A stretch of DNA of 64,000 nucleotides from Chondrosia reniformis. Its lineage: Eukaryota; Porifera; Demospongiae; Chondrillida; Chondrillidae. The position numbers and the translations under genes were made by a program. Within the stretch, counting starts at the first letter, position 1. Each line of letters begins with the position of its first letter. Shown here piece after piece: positions 34,901 through 50,403 of this stretch. Below the pieces are notes generated by a model. The model had not been told where the DNA came from. It was given only the letters and a program-made list of their open reading frames with translations, and did no database searches. The DNA lies in the NCBI GenBank assembly GCA_947172415.1, contig OX359191.1, forward strand, positions 4,030,001 through 4,094,000, given 5' to 3'.

Positions 34901-35985
34901 AGTTGAATGTACTAGTTATATGTACTAGTTACTAGTTGTATGAACTAGTTGTACGTACTAATTGTAAATACTAGTTGTATGAACTAGTTGTATGTACCAG
35001 GTTTATGAACTAGTTGTATGTACTAGTTGTATGTACTAGTTGTATGTACTGGTTATATGTACTAGTTAATGGTTGTGTGAACTAGTTGTACGACCTAATT
35101 GTAAATAGTATGTACTAGTTGTAAGTACTATTCATAATTACTATGTATATGTGTATTTACTAGTTATATGTAGTAGATGTATGTACTAGTTATATTTCCT
35201 AGTTTTTTGTCCTAGTTATATGGACTAGTTGAATGTACTAGTTGTAGGTACTAATTGAATGGGCTAGGTGATTGTACTATTGGGTATGTACTAGTTGTAT
35301 GTACTATTTCTATGTACTAGTTATGTACCAGTTGTACTTAATAGTTGTATGTATATTCTAGTTGTTAATATTAGCTATGTACTAGATGTATATTCAAGCT
35401 GTATGTTCTATATAGTATTTTGTACTCGTTCTATGAACTAGGAGTATTTACTAGTTTCTAGTTGTATGTACTAGTTGTTAGTACTAGTTGTATGTACTAT
35501 GTGTATGTACCAGTTGTTAATCCTTGTGCTAGTTATACTATGTACTAGGTAGGTTCTTTTTGTATGTACTAGATACTTGTTGTATGTGCTAGTTGTATGA
35601 ACTAGTTTTATGAACTAGTTGTATTTACTGTTTATATGTACTAGTTATATGTACCAGTTATATGTACCAGTTATATGTACTAGTAGTATGTACTAGTTAT
35701 AATTACTAGCTTTATGTACTATTTGTGTGTACTAATTGTATGCACTTCTTGTATGTACTAGTTGTAGGTTCTAGTACTGGTTAAACTAGGTACTAGGTAG
35801 GTTCTTTATAGTTATATGTACTAGAAACTACTTGTATGTACTTGTTATATAAAGTTGTTATATGACCTAGTTGTATATACCAGTTGTATGACCTAGTTGT
35901 TTGTACCAGTTGTATGTCCTAGCTGATTGTACTATTTACTAGTTTTATGTACAAGTTGTGTGTAATAGTTCAATGTTTTGGTTGT
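31932..35985 (-). repeat. 13-bp satellite, - polarity (inner end of duplicon B)
   Basis: Inverse of 36,474-38,922. A 72-bp tandem duplication containing ACTCGATACTATTTGTATGT lies near 32,470-32,610, and its mirror is at 38,275-38,420. Variant modules lie near 32,170, 32,640, 33,985, 35,540 and 35,790. No gene was seen. Confidence 0.87.
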
Positions 35986-36473
35986 ATGTTTTCATTCCAA
36001 TTTGTATGTACTAGTTATATGTACTAATTTTATCAACTCATTGTATGTACAAGTTGCATGTACTAGCTGCATGTACATGTTGTGTGTTCTAGTTCAATGT
36101 ACTAGTTGTATGTACTCGTTAATAGTTGTTAGTAGTAGTTGTATATTCTTATTTTATGTTCTACTTCCAGTTATATGTACTAGTTGTATATATTAGTTGC
36201 AAGTACAATTCTTATGTCCAATTTGCATGTACTAGTTGTATGTACTAGTTAATGGTTGTATAGTCTAGTTGTATGTACTAGTTGTGTGCACTAGTTTAAA
36301 GTACTAGTTGTATGTACTATGTGCAGGTTACAGTTGTTGATTCTTGTACTAGTTATACTATGTTCTAGGTCGGTTCTAGTTGTATGTACTAAATACTTGT
36401 TGCATGTACTAGTTGTATCAACTAGTTCTATGAACTAGTTGTATGTACTCTTTATATGTACTAGGTATATGTA
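35986..36473 (-). repeat. Spacer at the centre of the giant palindrome
   Basis: About 490 bp of - polarity satellite separate the two arms. The left arm ends with GTAATAGTTCAATGTTTTGG, and the right arm begins with the inverse at about 36,474. The polarity switch is at the right edge. The spacer itself holds variant modules related to those near 35,520-35,600 but no separate element. Confidence 0.8.
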
Positions 36474-38922
36474 CAAAACATTGAACTATTACGCACAACT
36501 TGTACATAAAACTAGTAAATAGTACAATCAGCTAGGACATACAACTGGTACAAACAACTAGGTCATACAACTGGTATATACACCTAGGTCATATAACAAC
36601 TTTATATAACAAGTACATACAAGTAGTTTCTAGTACATATAACTATAAAGAACCTACCTAGTACCTAGTTTAACCAGTACTAGAACCTACAACTAGTACA
36701 TACAAGAAGTGCATACAATTAGTACACACAAATAGTACATAAAGCTAGTAATTATAACTAGTACATACTACTAGTACATATAACTGGTACATATAACTGG
36801 TACATATAACTAGTACATATAAACAGTACATACAACTAGTTCATAAAACTAGTTCATACAACTAGCACATACAACAAGTATCTAGTACATACAAAAAGAA
36901 CCTACCTAGTACATAGTAGCACAAGGATCAACAACTGGTACATACACATAGTACATACAACTAGTACTAACAACTAGTACATACAACTAGAAACTAGTAA
37001 ATACTAGTAATAAGTTCATAGAACGAGTACAAAATACTATATAAAACATACAGCTTGAATATACATCTAGTACATAGCTAATATTAACAACTAGAATATA
37101 CATACAACTATTAAGTACAACTGGTACATAACTAGTACATAGAAATAGTACATACAACTAGGACATACCCAATAGTACAATCACCTAGCCCATTCAATTA
37201 GTACCTACAACTAGTACATTCAACTAGTCCATATAACTAGGACAAACAACTAGGAAATATAACTAGTACATACATCTACTACATATAACTAGTAAATACA
37301 CATATACATAGTAATTATGAATAGTACTTACAACTAGTACATACTATTTACAATTAGGTCGTACAACTAGTTCACACAACCATTAACTAGTACATATAAC
37401 CAGTACATACAACTAGTACATACAACTACTTCATAAAACTAGTACATACAACTAGTTCATACAACTAGTATTTACAATTAGTACGTACAACTAGTTCATA
37501 CAACTAGTAACTAGTACATGTAACTAGTACATTCAACTAGTACATACAACTAGGACAAACAACTAGGATATATAACTAGTACATACACCAACTACATATA
37601 ACTAGTAAATACACATATACCTTATAATTATAAATAATACATACAACTAGTACATACAGCTAGTGCATACAACTAGTTTATATAACTAGTTCACAAACAT
37701 ATAACCACTACATTCATATAACTGGTACTTTTATGTTGTACATACACATAGCACATATAAATAAACAGTAGATAAAAATAGTACATACATCTGCTACATT
37801 TAACTAGTACCTAAAATTTGTAAATATAAATAGAACTAGTTCATAAAACTAGTGCATACAACTAGGACATCCAACTAGTACATACAATTAGTACATACAA
37901 CTACCACATACAACTTGTACATACAACTAGCACCTAGAACTAGTAAATATAACTAGTATTAGTACATACAACTAGTAGATAGAATTAGTACATACAACCA
38001 GCACATACAGCTAGTACGTACAAGTAGTACATATACCTAGTACATAAACATATAAATAGTACATACAACTAGTACAATTACACACAACTGGTACATACAA
38101 CTAGTACATACAATTAGTATCTAGGACTTCAACCTACAACTAGTATATACAACTAGTATATACAATTAGTACAAAAACTAGTTCAAACAAACAAACAAGT
38201 AGCATATAGAACAAGTTCCTTCCTAGTTCCTAGTATAACTTCTACAACTAGTTCAAAAAACTAGTACATACAACTAGTACATATAAATACTACATTTGAT
38301 TGGTACATACAAATAGTATCGAGTACATACAACTAATACATACAACTAGTACATATAAATACTACATTTGATTGGAACATACAAATAGTATCGAGTTCAT
38401 ACAACTACTATATACAGCTAGAACATTCAACTAGTATATACAACTACTACATAAAGAGGAAACTAGTACATACAACTAGTATATAGCGCCTACATACAAC
38501 TAGAATATACATACAACTAGTGCAAACAACTAATACATACAATTAGTACATACAACTACTACATCCAACTACTACATACAACCAGTACCTACAACTAGTT
38601 AATATTACTAGTACTAGTACATAGAACTAGTACATACATCTAATATGTTAAAATAGTCCTAACAACTAGTACATACAACTAATGCCTACTTAGTACCTAA
38701 TATAACTAGTACTAGAACCTACAACTAGTACATACAGCTAGCGGATACACGTAGTAAAGGCAACTTGTACATACAACTGTTACATACAACTACTACATAT
38801 AACCAGTACATACACATATAACTAGTATTTAAAAATAGCACATACACCTAGTACAACCAACAAGTACATACAAAACGTACATACAACTAGTATATACGTA
38901 CAACTAGTACGTTCAACTGGTA
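36474..38922 (+). repeat. 13-bp satellite, + polarity
   Basis: The part 37,650-38,900 is also a direct match to 62,700-64,000 at the end of the window. It contains the 72-bp tandem duplication (38,275-38,346 and 38,347-38,418, with CTACATTTGATTGG in each unit). No gene was seen. Confidence 0.88.
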
Positions 38923-38930
38923 CATAGTGT

Positions 38931-39021
38931 AACCAAAAGCTCTCTTTAGGTTTAGTTCCCCTATAGGCTCTTTTTACAGAATAGGCATATAGCACGTAGG
39001 AAAATGGTATTCTAGATTTTT
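38931..39021 (-). mobile_element. 91-bp insert, copy 2
   Basis: Inverted copy of 31,833-31,923 with flanking CATAGTGT on both sides (38,923-38,930 and 39,022-39,029). The same length and flanks show it was duplicated with the arm and not inserted twice. Confidence 0.72.
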
Positions 39022-39029
39022 CATAGTGT

Positions 39030-42000
39030 GAGTACATAAAACTAGCATATACAACTACTACATAAACAACAAACTAGTATATACATACAACTAGAACATA
39101 GCTAGTACTTACAATTAGTATATACATACAACTGGTACATTCAACTAGCACAAACAATTAATACATACAACTACTACATCCAACTACTACATACAACCAA
39201 TACCTACATCTAGTAATTATAACTAGTACCAGTACATAGTACTAGTACATACAAAAACTACATACAACTAGTATATACAACTAGAAACTAGTACATACAA
39301 CTAATTCATAGAATGAGTACATACACATATACCTAGAAAATATAAATAGTACATTTAACTAGTACATACAGCTAGTGCATACAACTAGTACATATAAGTA
39401 GTACACAAACATATAACCAGTAAATACACATATAACTGGCACATATAAATAGTACATACATATAGTTCATACAATAACTACATACAACTAATACATACAA
39501 CTATAAACTAGTACATATAACTGGTTCATAGAACGAGTACATAATACTAGAACGTACAACTAGTACGTACAACTAGTACATGCAAATAGTACATGCAACT
39601 AGTATCTAGTACATACAAGTAGAACATACAACTATTTCAAAGCTAGTACATTCAACTAGTATAAACATAAAACTAGTACAGAGAACGTGTACATACAAGC
39701 AGCACATATATACAACTAGTACATATAACAAGTTCACACACCTACTATATTTAACTAGTACATACAACTGGTATATACATACAACTAGTACATACAACTA
39801 GTACATACAAGCAGCACATAAAATTCGTAGGCACCACTAGTTCATAAAATTAGTAACTAGTAAATATAATTAGAACATGCGACTAGTACATTCAACTAAT
39901 ACAAACAACTAGTACATGCAACTAGTACATACAACTATGACATATAACTAGTACATACACCTACTATATATATCTGGTACATACACGTATACCTAGTAAA
40001 TGTAAATAGTACATACAATTAGTATATATAGCTAGCGCATACAATTAGTACATATAACTAGTAAACACACATATAAATAGTTCATACAAATAGTAAATAC
40101 AAATAGTAAATACAACTGGTACATACACGTAGTACGTACAACTAGTACATACAACTAGTTTCTAGTACATACAACTAGAACCAACAACTAGTACAGGGCT
40201 AGTATATACAACTAGTATATACATACAACTAGTACATACAACTAGTACATATAAATAGTACATACAACTAGTGTCTAGTATATACAATTAGTACCTCCCT
40301 AGTCCCTAGTATAATTAGGACTAGAACCTACAATTAGTATATACTACTAGTACATGTGACTAGTACTTGCAACTAGTACATATAACTAGTACATATAACT
40401 ATTACATTTGACTAGCACCTACACATATAATTAGTACATAAATATAGTACATACAACTAGTACAGAAAACTAGTTCACACAAACAAACAAGTAGTTCTTA
40501 GAACTAGTTCATTCCTAGTACCTAGTAAAACTTGTACTAGAACTTAAAACTAGTTAAAACATCTAATACATACAACTGGTACATACAAATAGTACATACA
40601 ACCAGTACATATAACTAGTACATACAACAATTACCCACTACTTATACATTCAACTAGTACAAATGACTACTACATTCGACTAGTACATACAAATAGTATT
40701 GAGTACATACAACTAGTACATACAACTAGTGCATACAAGTAGTACACACAAATAGTACCTACAGCTAGTTAATATTACTAGTTCATATGACTAGTACATA
40801 CAAATAGTACATAAAAGTTGTACATAAAACTAGTACATACAACTGGTGCCCAGAACTAGGACTTAAAACTAATTCATATAACTAGTACATAACTAGTACA
40901 TACAATTAGTACATAGAACTAGTTCAAAAAATTAGAACATACAACTACTACATACACCTAGTATATACAATTTGTACATTCAATTAGCATATCCAAATAA
41001 TACATACAACTAGTACATACAACTAGTATATAGAAATAGGACATACGAATCGTACTTGCAACTAATAAACACAACTAGTACCTACAACTAGTAAATATAA
41101 CTGGAACTAATACATAAAACTAGTACATACAACTACTACTAACAGCTAGTAACGAGTACATACAACTAGTACATTGAACTAGAACGCACAACATTTACAT
41201 GCAACTAGTACATGCAACTTGTACATACAATTAGTAGATAAAATTAGTACCTATAACTAGTACATACAATTAATAACGAAAACATAAAACTAGTACATTG
41301 AACTACTACACAAAACTTGTACATGAAACTAGTAAATAGTACAATCAGCTAGGACAAACAACTGGTATATACAACTAGGACATACAACTGGTATAACAAC
41401 TAGGTCATATAACTACTTTATATAACAAGTACATACAAGTAGTTTCTAGTACATATAACTATATAGTCCCTCCCTAGTACCTAGTTTAAGTAGTACTAGA
41501 ACCTACAACTAGTACATACAATTATTGCATACAATTAGTACACACAAATAGTACATACAGATAGTAAATATAAATAGCACAAACGAATCGTACTTGCAAC
41601 TAATAAATACAACTAGTACCTACAACTAGTACCTATAACTAGTACATATAACTGGCACTAGTACATACAACTAGTACATACAGCTACTACTAACAACTAG
41701 TAGCGAGTACATACAACTAGTACATAGAACTAGAACGCACAACATTTACATGCAACTAGTATATGCAACTTGTACATACAATTAGTTGATAAAATTAGTA
41801 CATACCACTAGTATATAAAACTAGTACATATGACTGGTACATATAACTAGTACATATAAAGAGTACACACAACTAGTTCATAAAACTAGTTCATACAACT
41901 AGTACATGCAACAAGTATCTAGTACATACAAATAATATCTACCTAGTACATAGTATAACTAGTACAAGAATCAACAACTGGTACATACACATAGTACATA

Positions 42001-43706
42001 CAACTAGTACATATAACTAGTACTTACAACTAGAAACTAGTAAATACTACTAGTTCATAGAATGAGTACATAATAGTATATAGAACATACAACTTGAATA
42101 TACATCTAGTACATAGCTAATGTTAACAACTAGTATATAGATACAACTATTACGTACAATACATAACTAGTACATAGAAATAGTACATACAACTTGTACA
42201 TACCAAATAGTACACACACCTAGCACATACAATTAGTACATACAACTAGTACATTCAACTAGTCCATACAACTAGGACAAACAACTAGGACATATATCTA
42301 GTACATACATCTACTACATTTAACTAGTAAATACACATATACCTAGTTATTATGAATAGTACATACAACTAGTACATACAGCTGGTGCATACAACTAGTA
42401 CATATAACTAGTAAACAAACATATAACCAGTAAATACATATATAACTGGCACTTAAAAATAGTACATACGCATACTACATACAATTAGTACATACAACAA
42501 GTACATACAATTATAAACTAGTACATACAACAAGTACATGCAACTATAAACTAGTACATACAACTGGTTCACAGAACGAATACATAATACTAGAACGTTA
42601 AACTTGTATATACAACTAGTGCATAGCTATTATTTATAACTAGTATATACATACAACTAGTACATACAACAGGTACATAACTAGTACCTACAACTACTAA
42701 ATATAACTAAGACTAGTACATAAAACTACTGAATACAACTAGTACATACAATTATTACATACAACTAATACATGCAACTAGCACATACACTTACTACATA
42801 TAACTAGTAAATACACATATCTTGTAATTATAAATAGGACATACAACTAGTACATAAAAGTAGTACATAAAAGTAGTATCTTCTACATACAACTAGTACC
42901 TTCCTAGCACCTAGTATAACTAGTAAAAGAACCTACCATTTGTACATACAACTAGTACATACAACTAGAACATACAACCAGTATATAGCTAGTACATACA
43001 ACTAGTATATACATACAACTAGTACATACAACTAGTATCTACAACTAGTAAATATACCTAGTACTAGTCCATACAACTAGTACATACAACTAGTACTTGC
43101 AATTAGTACATATAACTAGTACACACATCTACCACATATAACTAATACATAAAAATATAACTAGTACGTATAAATAGTACATAAACATAGTACACACAAG
43201 TAGTTCATACAACTATTAGTACATAGAATGAGTCCATAAAACTAGGACTTATAACTAGTAAACACCTACTACATATAATTAGTACATAAATATTTAACTA
43301 GTACATATGAATAGTGCATCCATATAGTATATATAACTAGTACATAAAACTAGTACATGCAACTAGAAACTAGTACATACAACTAATATATACATAAAGC
43401 TAGTACGTTTAACTAGTTCATACAACTATTATATACAAACAACTAGTTCATACAAATAGTATTGACAATTAGATCGTACAAGTAGTTCACACAACTAATA
43501 ACTAGTACATATATATAACCAGTACATGAAACTAGTACATACAACTAGTATATACATACAACTAGTTCATACAACTAGTATTCACAATTAGTACATTCAA
43601 TTAGTCCATACAACTAGGACAAAAAACTAGGATATATATCTAGTACATACACCAACTACATATAACTAGTAAATAAACATATACCTAGTAATTATAGATA
43701 GTACAT
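39030..43706 (+). repeat. 13-bp satellite, + polarity
   Basis: Mirror of 27,827-31,824. It contains internal local repeats: the stretch with CGAATCGTACTTGCAACTAA occurs near 41,046 and 41,583, and the GAACGCACAACATTTACATG module near 41,188 and 41,729. Variant modules lie near 40,305, 40,514, 41,465 and 42,903. No gene was seen. Confidence 0.88.
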
Positions 43707-45340
43707 ATACTGGTTAAATGTACTAGTTTTATATATATACTAGTTGTATGTACTAGTTTCTAGTTGTATGTACTATTCATATATACTAGTTATATGTAGT
43801 AGGTGTGTGTATTTGTTATATGTAGTAGGTGTGTGTACTTGTTATATGTACTAGTTGAAAGTACAAGTTGTTTGTCCTAATTGTATATACACGTTCTGTG
43901 TACCAGTTGTATGTTGATACTGGTTGTATGTACCTAGTTGTATGTACTAGTTGTATGTACTAGTGTTTTGAACTAGTTGTAGGTTCTGGTACAAGTTATA
44001 CTAAGAACTAGGAAGGAACTCGTTCTCTATACTACTTGTTTCTTTGTTTGAACTAGTTTTATCTACTAATTGTATGTACTAGTTGTATGTACTAGTTTTA
44101 GGTTCAAGTCCTAGGTACTAGGGAGGGGCTAGTTGTATGTACTAGATTCTAATTGTATGTACTAGTTGTATGTACTAGTCGCATGCAGTAATTATATTTA
44201 CTATTTACAAATTTATGATCTAGTTGTACCTTGTATGTACTAGTTGTATGTACTAGTTGTATATATACACTAGTTGTATGTACTAGTTTCTAGTTGTGTG
44301 CAGTATGTGTATGTACTATTCATATATACTAGTTATATGTTTAGGTATTAGTTATATGTAGTAGGTGTGTGTACTTGTTATATGTACTAGTTGAAAGTAC
44401 TAGTTGTATGTCCTAATTGTATGTACACGTTCTGTGTACTAGCTGTATGTTTATACTAATTGTATGTACTAGTTTTTTGAATTAGTTGTAGGTTCTGGTA
44501 CAAGTTATACTAGGAACTAGGAAGGAACTCGTTCTATATACTACTTGTTTGTTTGTTTGAACTAGTTTTTGTATTAATTGTATATACTAGTTGTATGTAT
44601 TAGTTGTAGGTTCAAGTCCTAGTTATATTAGGTACTAGGGAGGGGCTAGTTGTATGTACTAGATACTAATTGTATGTACTAGTAGTATGTACCCGTTCTG
44701 TGTAATTGTACTAGTTGTATGAACTATTTATATGTACTATTTATATGTTTATGTACTATGTATATGTACTACTTGTATGTACTAGCTGTATGTTCTGATT
44801 GTATGTGCTAATTGTATCTACTTGTTGTATGTACTAATACTAAATAGTTATATTTAATAGTTTGTTGGTGTTACGTGTTTGTACAAGTTGTATGTGGTAG
44901 TTGTATTTACTAATTGTAGGTACTAGTTGGATGTACTGGTTGTATGTACTAGTTGTATGTACTAGAAATGAGCCTGTTGTATGTACAAGATGTATGCACT
45001 AATTGTTTGTGCTAGCTATATACTTGTTTTATGAAGTTATTGTATGTACTAGTTGTATATACTAGTTACTAGTTGTGTGAACTAGTTGCATATACTATTT
45101 ATAATTACAAGGTAAATGTGTATGTACTAGTTGTATGTAGTAGGTGTATGTACTAGTTATATGTCCTAGTTGTTTGTACTAGTTGTATGTTCTAGTTGAA
45201 TGTATTAGTTGTATGTACTAGTTGTATGTACTATTTGTGTGTACTATTAGGATGTATTAGTTTTATGTACTAATTGCATGTACTAGTTGTATGCACTAGT
45301 TTTATGAACTAGTTCTATTTATATTTACTAGTTGTATAAA
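43707..45340 (-). repeat. Opposite-polarity satellite island in duplicon C
   Basis: Mirror partner of 26,150-27,826. The left junction (TAGTACATATACTGGTTAAA) is the exact inverse of the right junction of the B island. The shared breakpoints show the small inversion existed before the large inverted duplication. It contains two variant modules near 43,995 and 44,505. Confidence 0.85.
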
Positions 45341-46080
45341 ACTGGTATCTACATACAACTAGTACATACATCTAGTGTATACAAGTAGTACATAAAATTC
45401 GTAGGTACAACTAGTTCATAAATTAGTAACTAGTAAATATAATTAGTACAGGCGACTAGTACATTCAACTAGGACATATAACTAGTAGATAAGACTTTTA
45501 CATATAACTAGTACACACACGTATACCTAGTAAATGTAAACAGTAAATACATCTAGTACATACAACTAGTACCTACAACTAGTACATACAACTAGTACAT
45601 AGCTAGTAGATACAACTAGTATATATATACAACTAGTGCACAGAACTTGTACACACAATTAGCACATGCAACTACTACATACATCTAATACATACAGCTA
45701 GTACCTAAAACTAGTAAATTAAGCTAGTTCTAGTACATACAACTAGTACATACAACTAGTACTTTCAACTAGTACATATAACTAGTACAAACATCTACTA
45801 CATATAACTATTACATAAAAATATAACTAGTTCAAATAAATAGTGCATCCACATAGTACATACAACTAGCACATAAACGTAGTAAATACAACTAGAAACT
45901 AGTAGATACAATAAGTATATATATAAAATTAGTACATATAACTAGTACATACAACTGGTATATACATACAAGTAGTACATGCAACTAGTACATAAAATTA
46001 ATAGGTACAACTAGTTCATACAACTAGTAACTAGTACAAATAACTAGTACTTGTGACTAGTACATAAAAGTAGTACATAT

Positions 46081-46312
46081 ACCTAGTACATAAACATATA
46101 TATAGTACATATAAATAGTACGTACAACTAGTATATATAACTAGTACAAACAAATAGTACATACACCCAGTACATACAAATGTAACTAGTACATATACCT
46201 AGTACATAAACATATATATAGTACATATAAATAGTACGTACAACTAGTATATTTAACTAGTACAAACAACTAGTACATACACCCAGTACATACAAATGTA
46301 ACTAGTACATAT
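46081..46312 (+). repeat. 116-bp tandem duplication
   Basis: Two units (46,081-46,196 and 46,197-46,312) begin with ACCTAGTACATAAACATATA and differ at only a few positions. Duplicon A has a single related unit near 460-580, so the expansion occurred after A diverged or was lost there. Confidence 0.82.
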
Positions 46313-47574
46313 AAGTAGTACATACAACTAGTACATATAACTAGTACATATAAATAGTACACACAACTAGTACATACAACAATTACACAAAACTGGTACA
46401 TAAAACTTGTACATATAACTAGTACATATGACTAGTACATACACTTATAATAAGTACATAAATATAGTACATACCACTAGTACAGAAAACTAGTTCACAC
46501 AAACAAACAAGTAGTTTATAGAACTATTTCATTCCAAAGTACCTAGTATAACTTGTATTAGAACCTAAAATTAGTTCAAACATCTAGTACATACAACTAG
46601 TACATACAATTAGGCAATAGTACGTATAACTAGTAAACACAACTAGTACATACATATAGTACATAAAACCAGTACATATAACTAGTACATACAACAATTA
46701 CCCACTACTTATACATTCAACTAGTACAAATAACTACTACATTCGACTAGTATATACAAATAGTATTTAGTACGTACAACTAGTTCATACAACTAGGACA
46801 AACAACTAGGACGTATAACTAGTACATACATCTACTACATATAACTAATAAATACACATATACCTAGTAATTATGAATAGTACATACAACTAGTACATAC
46901 AGCTAGTGCACACAACTAGTACAAATAACTAGTACACAAACATATAACCACTAAATACACATATAATTGGCACATATAAATAGTACATACACATAGTTCA
47001 TACAATAACTACATACAACTAATACATACAACTATAAACTAGTACATATAACTGGTTCATAGAACGAGTACATAATACTAGAACGTACAACTTGTATATA
47101 CAACTAGTGCATAGCTATTATTTATAACTAGTATATATATACAACTAATACATACAACTGGTATATAACTGGTACATACAATTAGTACATACAACTATTA
47201 CATACAACTTTTACATACAGCTAGTACCTACAACTACTAAATATAAGTAGGTCTAGTACATAAAACTAGTCCATGCAACTAGTACATACAATTAATACAT
47301 ACCAAATAGGACCCACACCTAGCACAAACAATTAGTTCATACAACTAGTACGTTCAACTAGTCTATACAACTACGACAAACAGCTAGGACATACACCTAC
47401 TACAAATAAGTAGTAAATACAAATACCTTGTAATTATAAATAGTGCATACAACTAGTATAAAAAACTAGTATATAAAACTAGCACACACAACTAGTACAT
47501 ACAACTAGAAACTAGTTTGTACAACTAGCTCACACACTTATACAAGTTACACTTATACAAGCTCACACACTTAT

Positions 47575-47629
47575 ACAAGTTGTACGGTCTAATATTATGT
47601 ACTCATTAATATTAGAACGTACAACTTGT
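47575..47629. repeat. Quasi-palindrome (23-bp arms) from apparent template switch
   Basis: Left arm 47,575-47,597 and right arm 47,607-47,629 are inverse complements with one mismatch and a 9-base loop. Homologous places elsewhere (near 7,975 and 11,460) have only the right-arm version, preceded by AGCTCACAGAATGAGTACAT. Here the inverse copy has been added, together with short direct repeats of CTCACACACTTATACAAG just upstream. Confidence 0.82.
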
Positions 47630-50403
47630 ATATTCAACTAGTACATAACTACTACACACAACTAGGAAAAACAACTAGGACATATAAATAGTACATACAC
47701 ATACTAAATATAACTAGTTTATACACTTTTACCTAATAATTATTAATAGTACATACAACTAGTACATACAACTAGTACCTTTTTAGCACCTAGTATAACT
47801 AGTACAAGAACCTACCACTTGTACATACAACTAGTACATACAACTAGGACAAACAACTAGGATATATAACTAGTACATACACCAACTACATATAACTAGT
47901 AAATACCCATATACCTTGTAATTATAAATAGTACACACAACTTGTACATACAGCTAGTGCATACAACTAGTATATATAACTAGTTCACAAATATAACTAC
48001 TACATACATATAACTGGTACTTATAAATAGTACAGACACATAGTATATACAAATAGTAGACACAAATAGTACAAACATCTGCTACACATAACTAGCACCT
48101 ACAACTAGTAAATAAAAATAGAACTACTTCATAAACCTTGTGCACACAACTAGTACATGCAATTAGTACATACAACTAGTACATCCTAACAGTACACACA
48201 AATAGTACATACAACTAGTACATACAACTAGTACAATCACCTAGAACATACAACTAGTACAATCCAACTAGGACATATAACTAGTACATACACCTACTAC
48301 ATACAACTAGTACATACACATATACCTAGTAATTATAAATAGTACATACAACTAGTACATAGAACGGGTACATAAAACTAGTACACACAACTAGAAACTA
48401 GTCCATACAACTAGTATATATATAACACTAGTACATTTTACTAGTACATAAAACTAGGATATACATACAAAGAGTACATACAACTAGTACATAAAATTAG
48501 TAGGTACAACTAGTTCACACAACTAGTAACTAGTCCATATAACTAGTACATACAACTAGTGTCTAGTATATACAACTAGTAACTCCCTAGTTCCTGGTAT
48601 AATTAGGAATAGAACCTACAACTAGTATATACTATAAGTTAATACAACTAGTACATGCAACTAGTACATGCAACTAGTACATACAACTAGTACATCCTAA
48701 CAGTACATGCAAATAGTACATACAGCTAGTGCATACAACTTGGACATATAACTAGAACAAACACCTAACTAATACATAAAAATGTAACTAATTCAAATAA
48801 ATGGTGCATCCACATAGTACATGCAACTAGTACATGAAACTAGTAAAGACGACTAGAAACTAGTACATACAACTAGTATATACATAAAATTAGTACATTT
48901 AACTAGTACATACACCTGGTATATACATCCAACTAGTACATATACTTAATAGCTACAACTAGTTCAAACAATTAGTAACTAGTATATATAACCAGTACAT
49001 GCGACTAGTATATTCAACTAGTACATACAACTAGTACATACAAGTAGTTCATAAAACTAGTATAATAGCTTGTACAAAGAACTAGTGCATGCATCTTGTA
49101 CATACAACTGGTTCATATCTAGTACATACACCTAGTACATACAACTAGTATATAGAATTTAGTACATACAACCACCTAATACAGCTAGTACATACAAGTA
49201 GTACATATACCTAGTACATACACACATATATGGGACATACAAATAGTACGTACAACTAGGTTATAAAACTAGAACAAACAACTAGTACATACACCCAGTA
49301 CATACAAATGTAACGAGTACATATAAGTAGTACATACAACTAGTATATACAACTAGTACATATAAATAGTACATACAAGTAGTACATACAACAGTTACGC
49401 AAAACTGGTACATACAACTAGTACATATAACTAGTACATACAACTAGTGTCTAGTATATACAACTAGTAACTCCCTAGTTCCTGGTATAATTAGGAATAG
49501 AACCTACAACTAGTATATACTATTAGTAAATACAACTAGTACATGCAACTAGTACATGCAACTAGTACATATAACTAGTACATATAACTAGTACATATGA
49601 CTAGTACATACACATATAATTAGTACATAAATATAGTACATACAACTAGTACATAAAACTAGTGAATTTAACTAGTTCATACAACTATTATATACAAGCA
49701 ACCAGCTAAAATACAACTAGTATTTACAATTAGGTCGTACAACTACACACAACTATTAACTAGTACATATAACCAGTATATGCAACTAGTACATACGACT
49801 GGAACATACAACTAGTTCATACAACTAGTAACAAGTACATATAACTAGTACATTCAACTAGTACATACAACTAGGACAAACAACTAGTCTATATAACTAA
49901 TTCACAAACATATAACTACTACATACATATAACTGGTACTTATAAATAGTACATACACATAGTACATACAAATAGTAGATACAAATAGTACATACATCTG
50001 CTACATATAACTAGCACCTACAACTAGTAAATAAAAATAGAACTACTTCATAAAACTAGTGCATACAACTAGTACATGCAATTAGTACATACAACTAGTA
50101 CATCCTAACAGTACACACAAACAGAACATACAACTAGTACATACAACTATTACATTGAACTAGAACATACAACTAGTACAAACAACTAAGACATATAACT
50201 AATACATGCACCTACTACACACAACTAGTACATACACATATACCTAGTTATTATAAAAAGTACATACAACTAGTACATAGAACGGGTACATAAAACTAGT
50301 ACATACAACTAGAAACTAGTCCATACGACTAGTATATATATAACGCTAGCACATTTAACTAGTACATAAAATTAGTAGGTACAACTAGTTCACACAACTA
50401 GTC

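Larger units (their letters stand above)
12437..35985 (-). repeat. Duplicon B: left arm of giant imperfect palindrome
   Basis: The arm carries, in inverted order and orientation, the same landmarks as duplicon C: LINE (13,642-14,352), MITE (15,184-15,691), composite element (17,247-19,381), fold-back element (20,625-20,898), opposite-polarity island (26,150-27,826) and 91-bp insert (31,833-31,923). The inner end reads as the inverse of the start of the right arm at 36,474 (shared AAAACATTGAACTATTAC). It lacks the intact retrotransposon found in C. Confidence 0.88.
45341..50403 (+). repeat. 13-bp satellite, + polarity (direct copy of start of duplicon A)
   Basis: From 45,625 this matches position 1 onward in the same direction. 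Extra material relative to A includes a second copy (near 49,446) of the ~0.9-kb block that starts near 48,557. A 116-bp tandem duplication and a short template-switch hairpin are listed separately. No gene was seen. Confidence 0.88.

Noticed and set aside
36000-36473. Giant palindrome as a pure assembly artefact
   Set aside because: The arms differ by many substitutions, indels, a LINE deletion and a 3.4-kb insertion, which a simple fold-back artefact would not produce. Long-read proof is still lacking.
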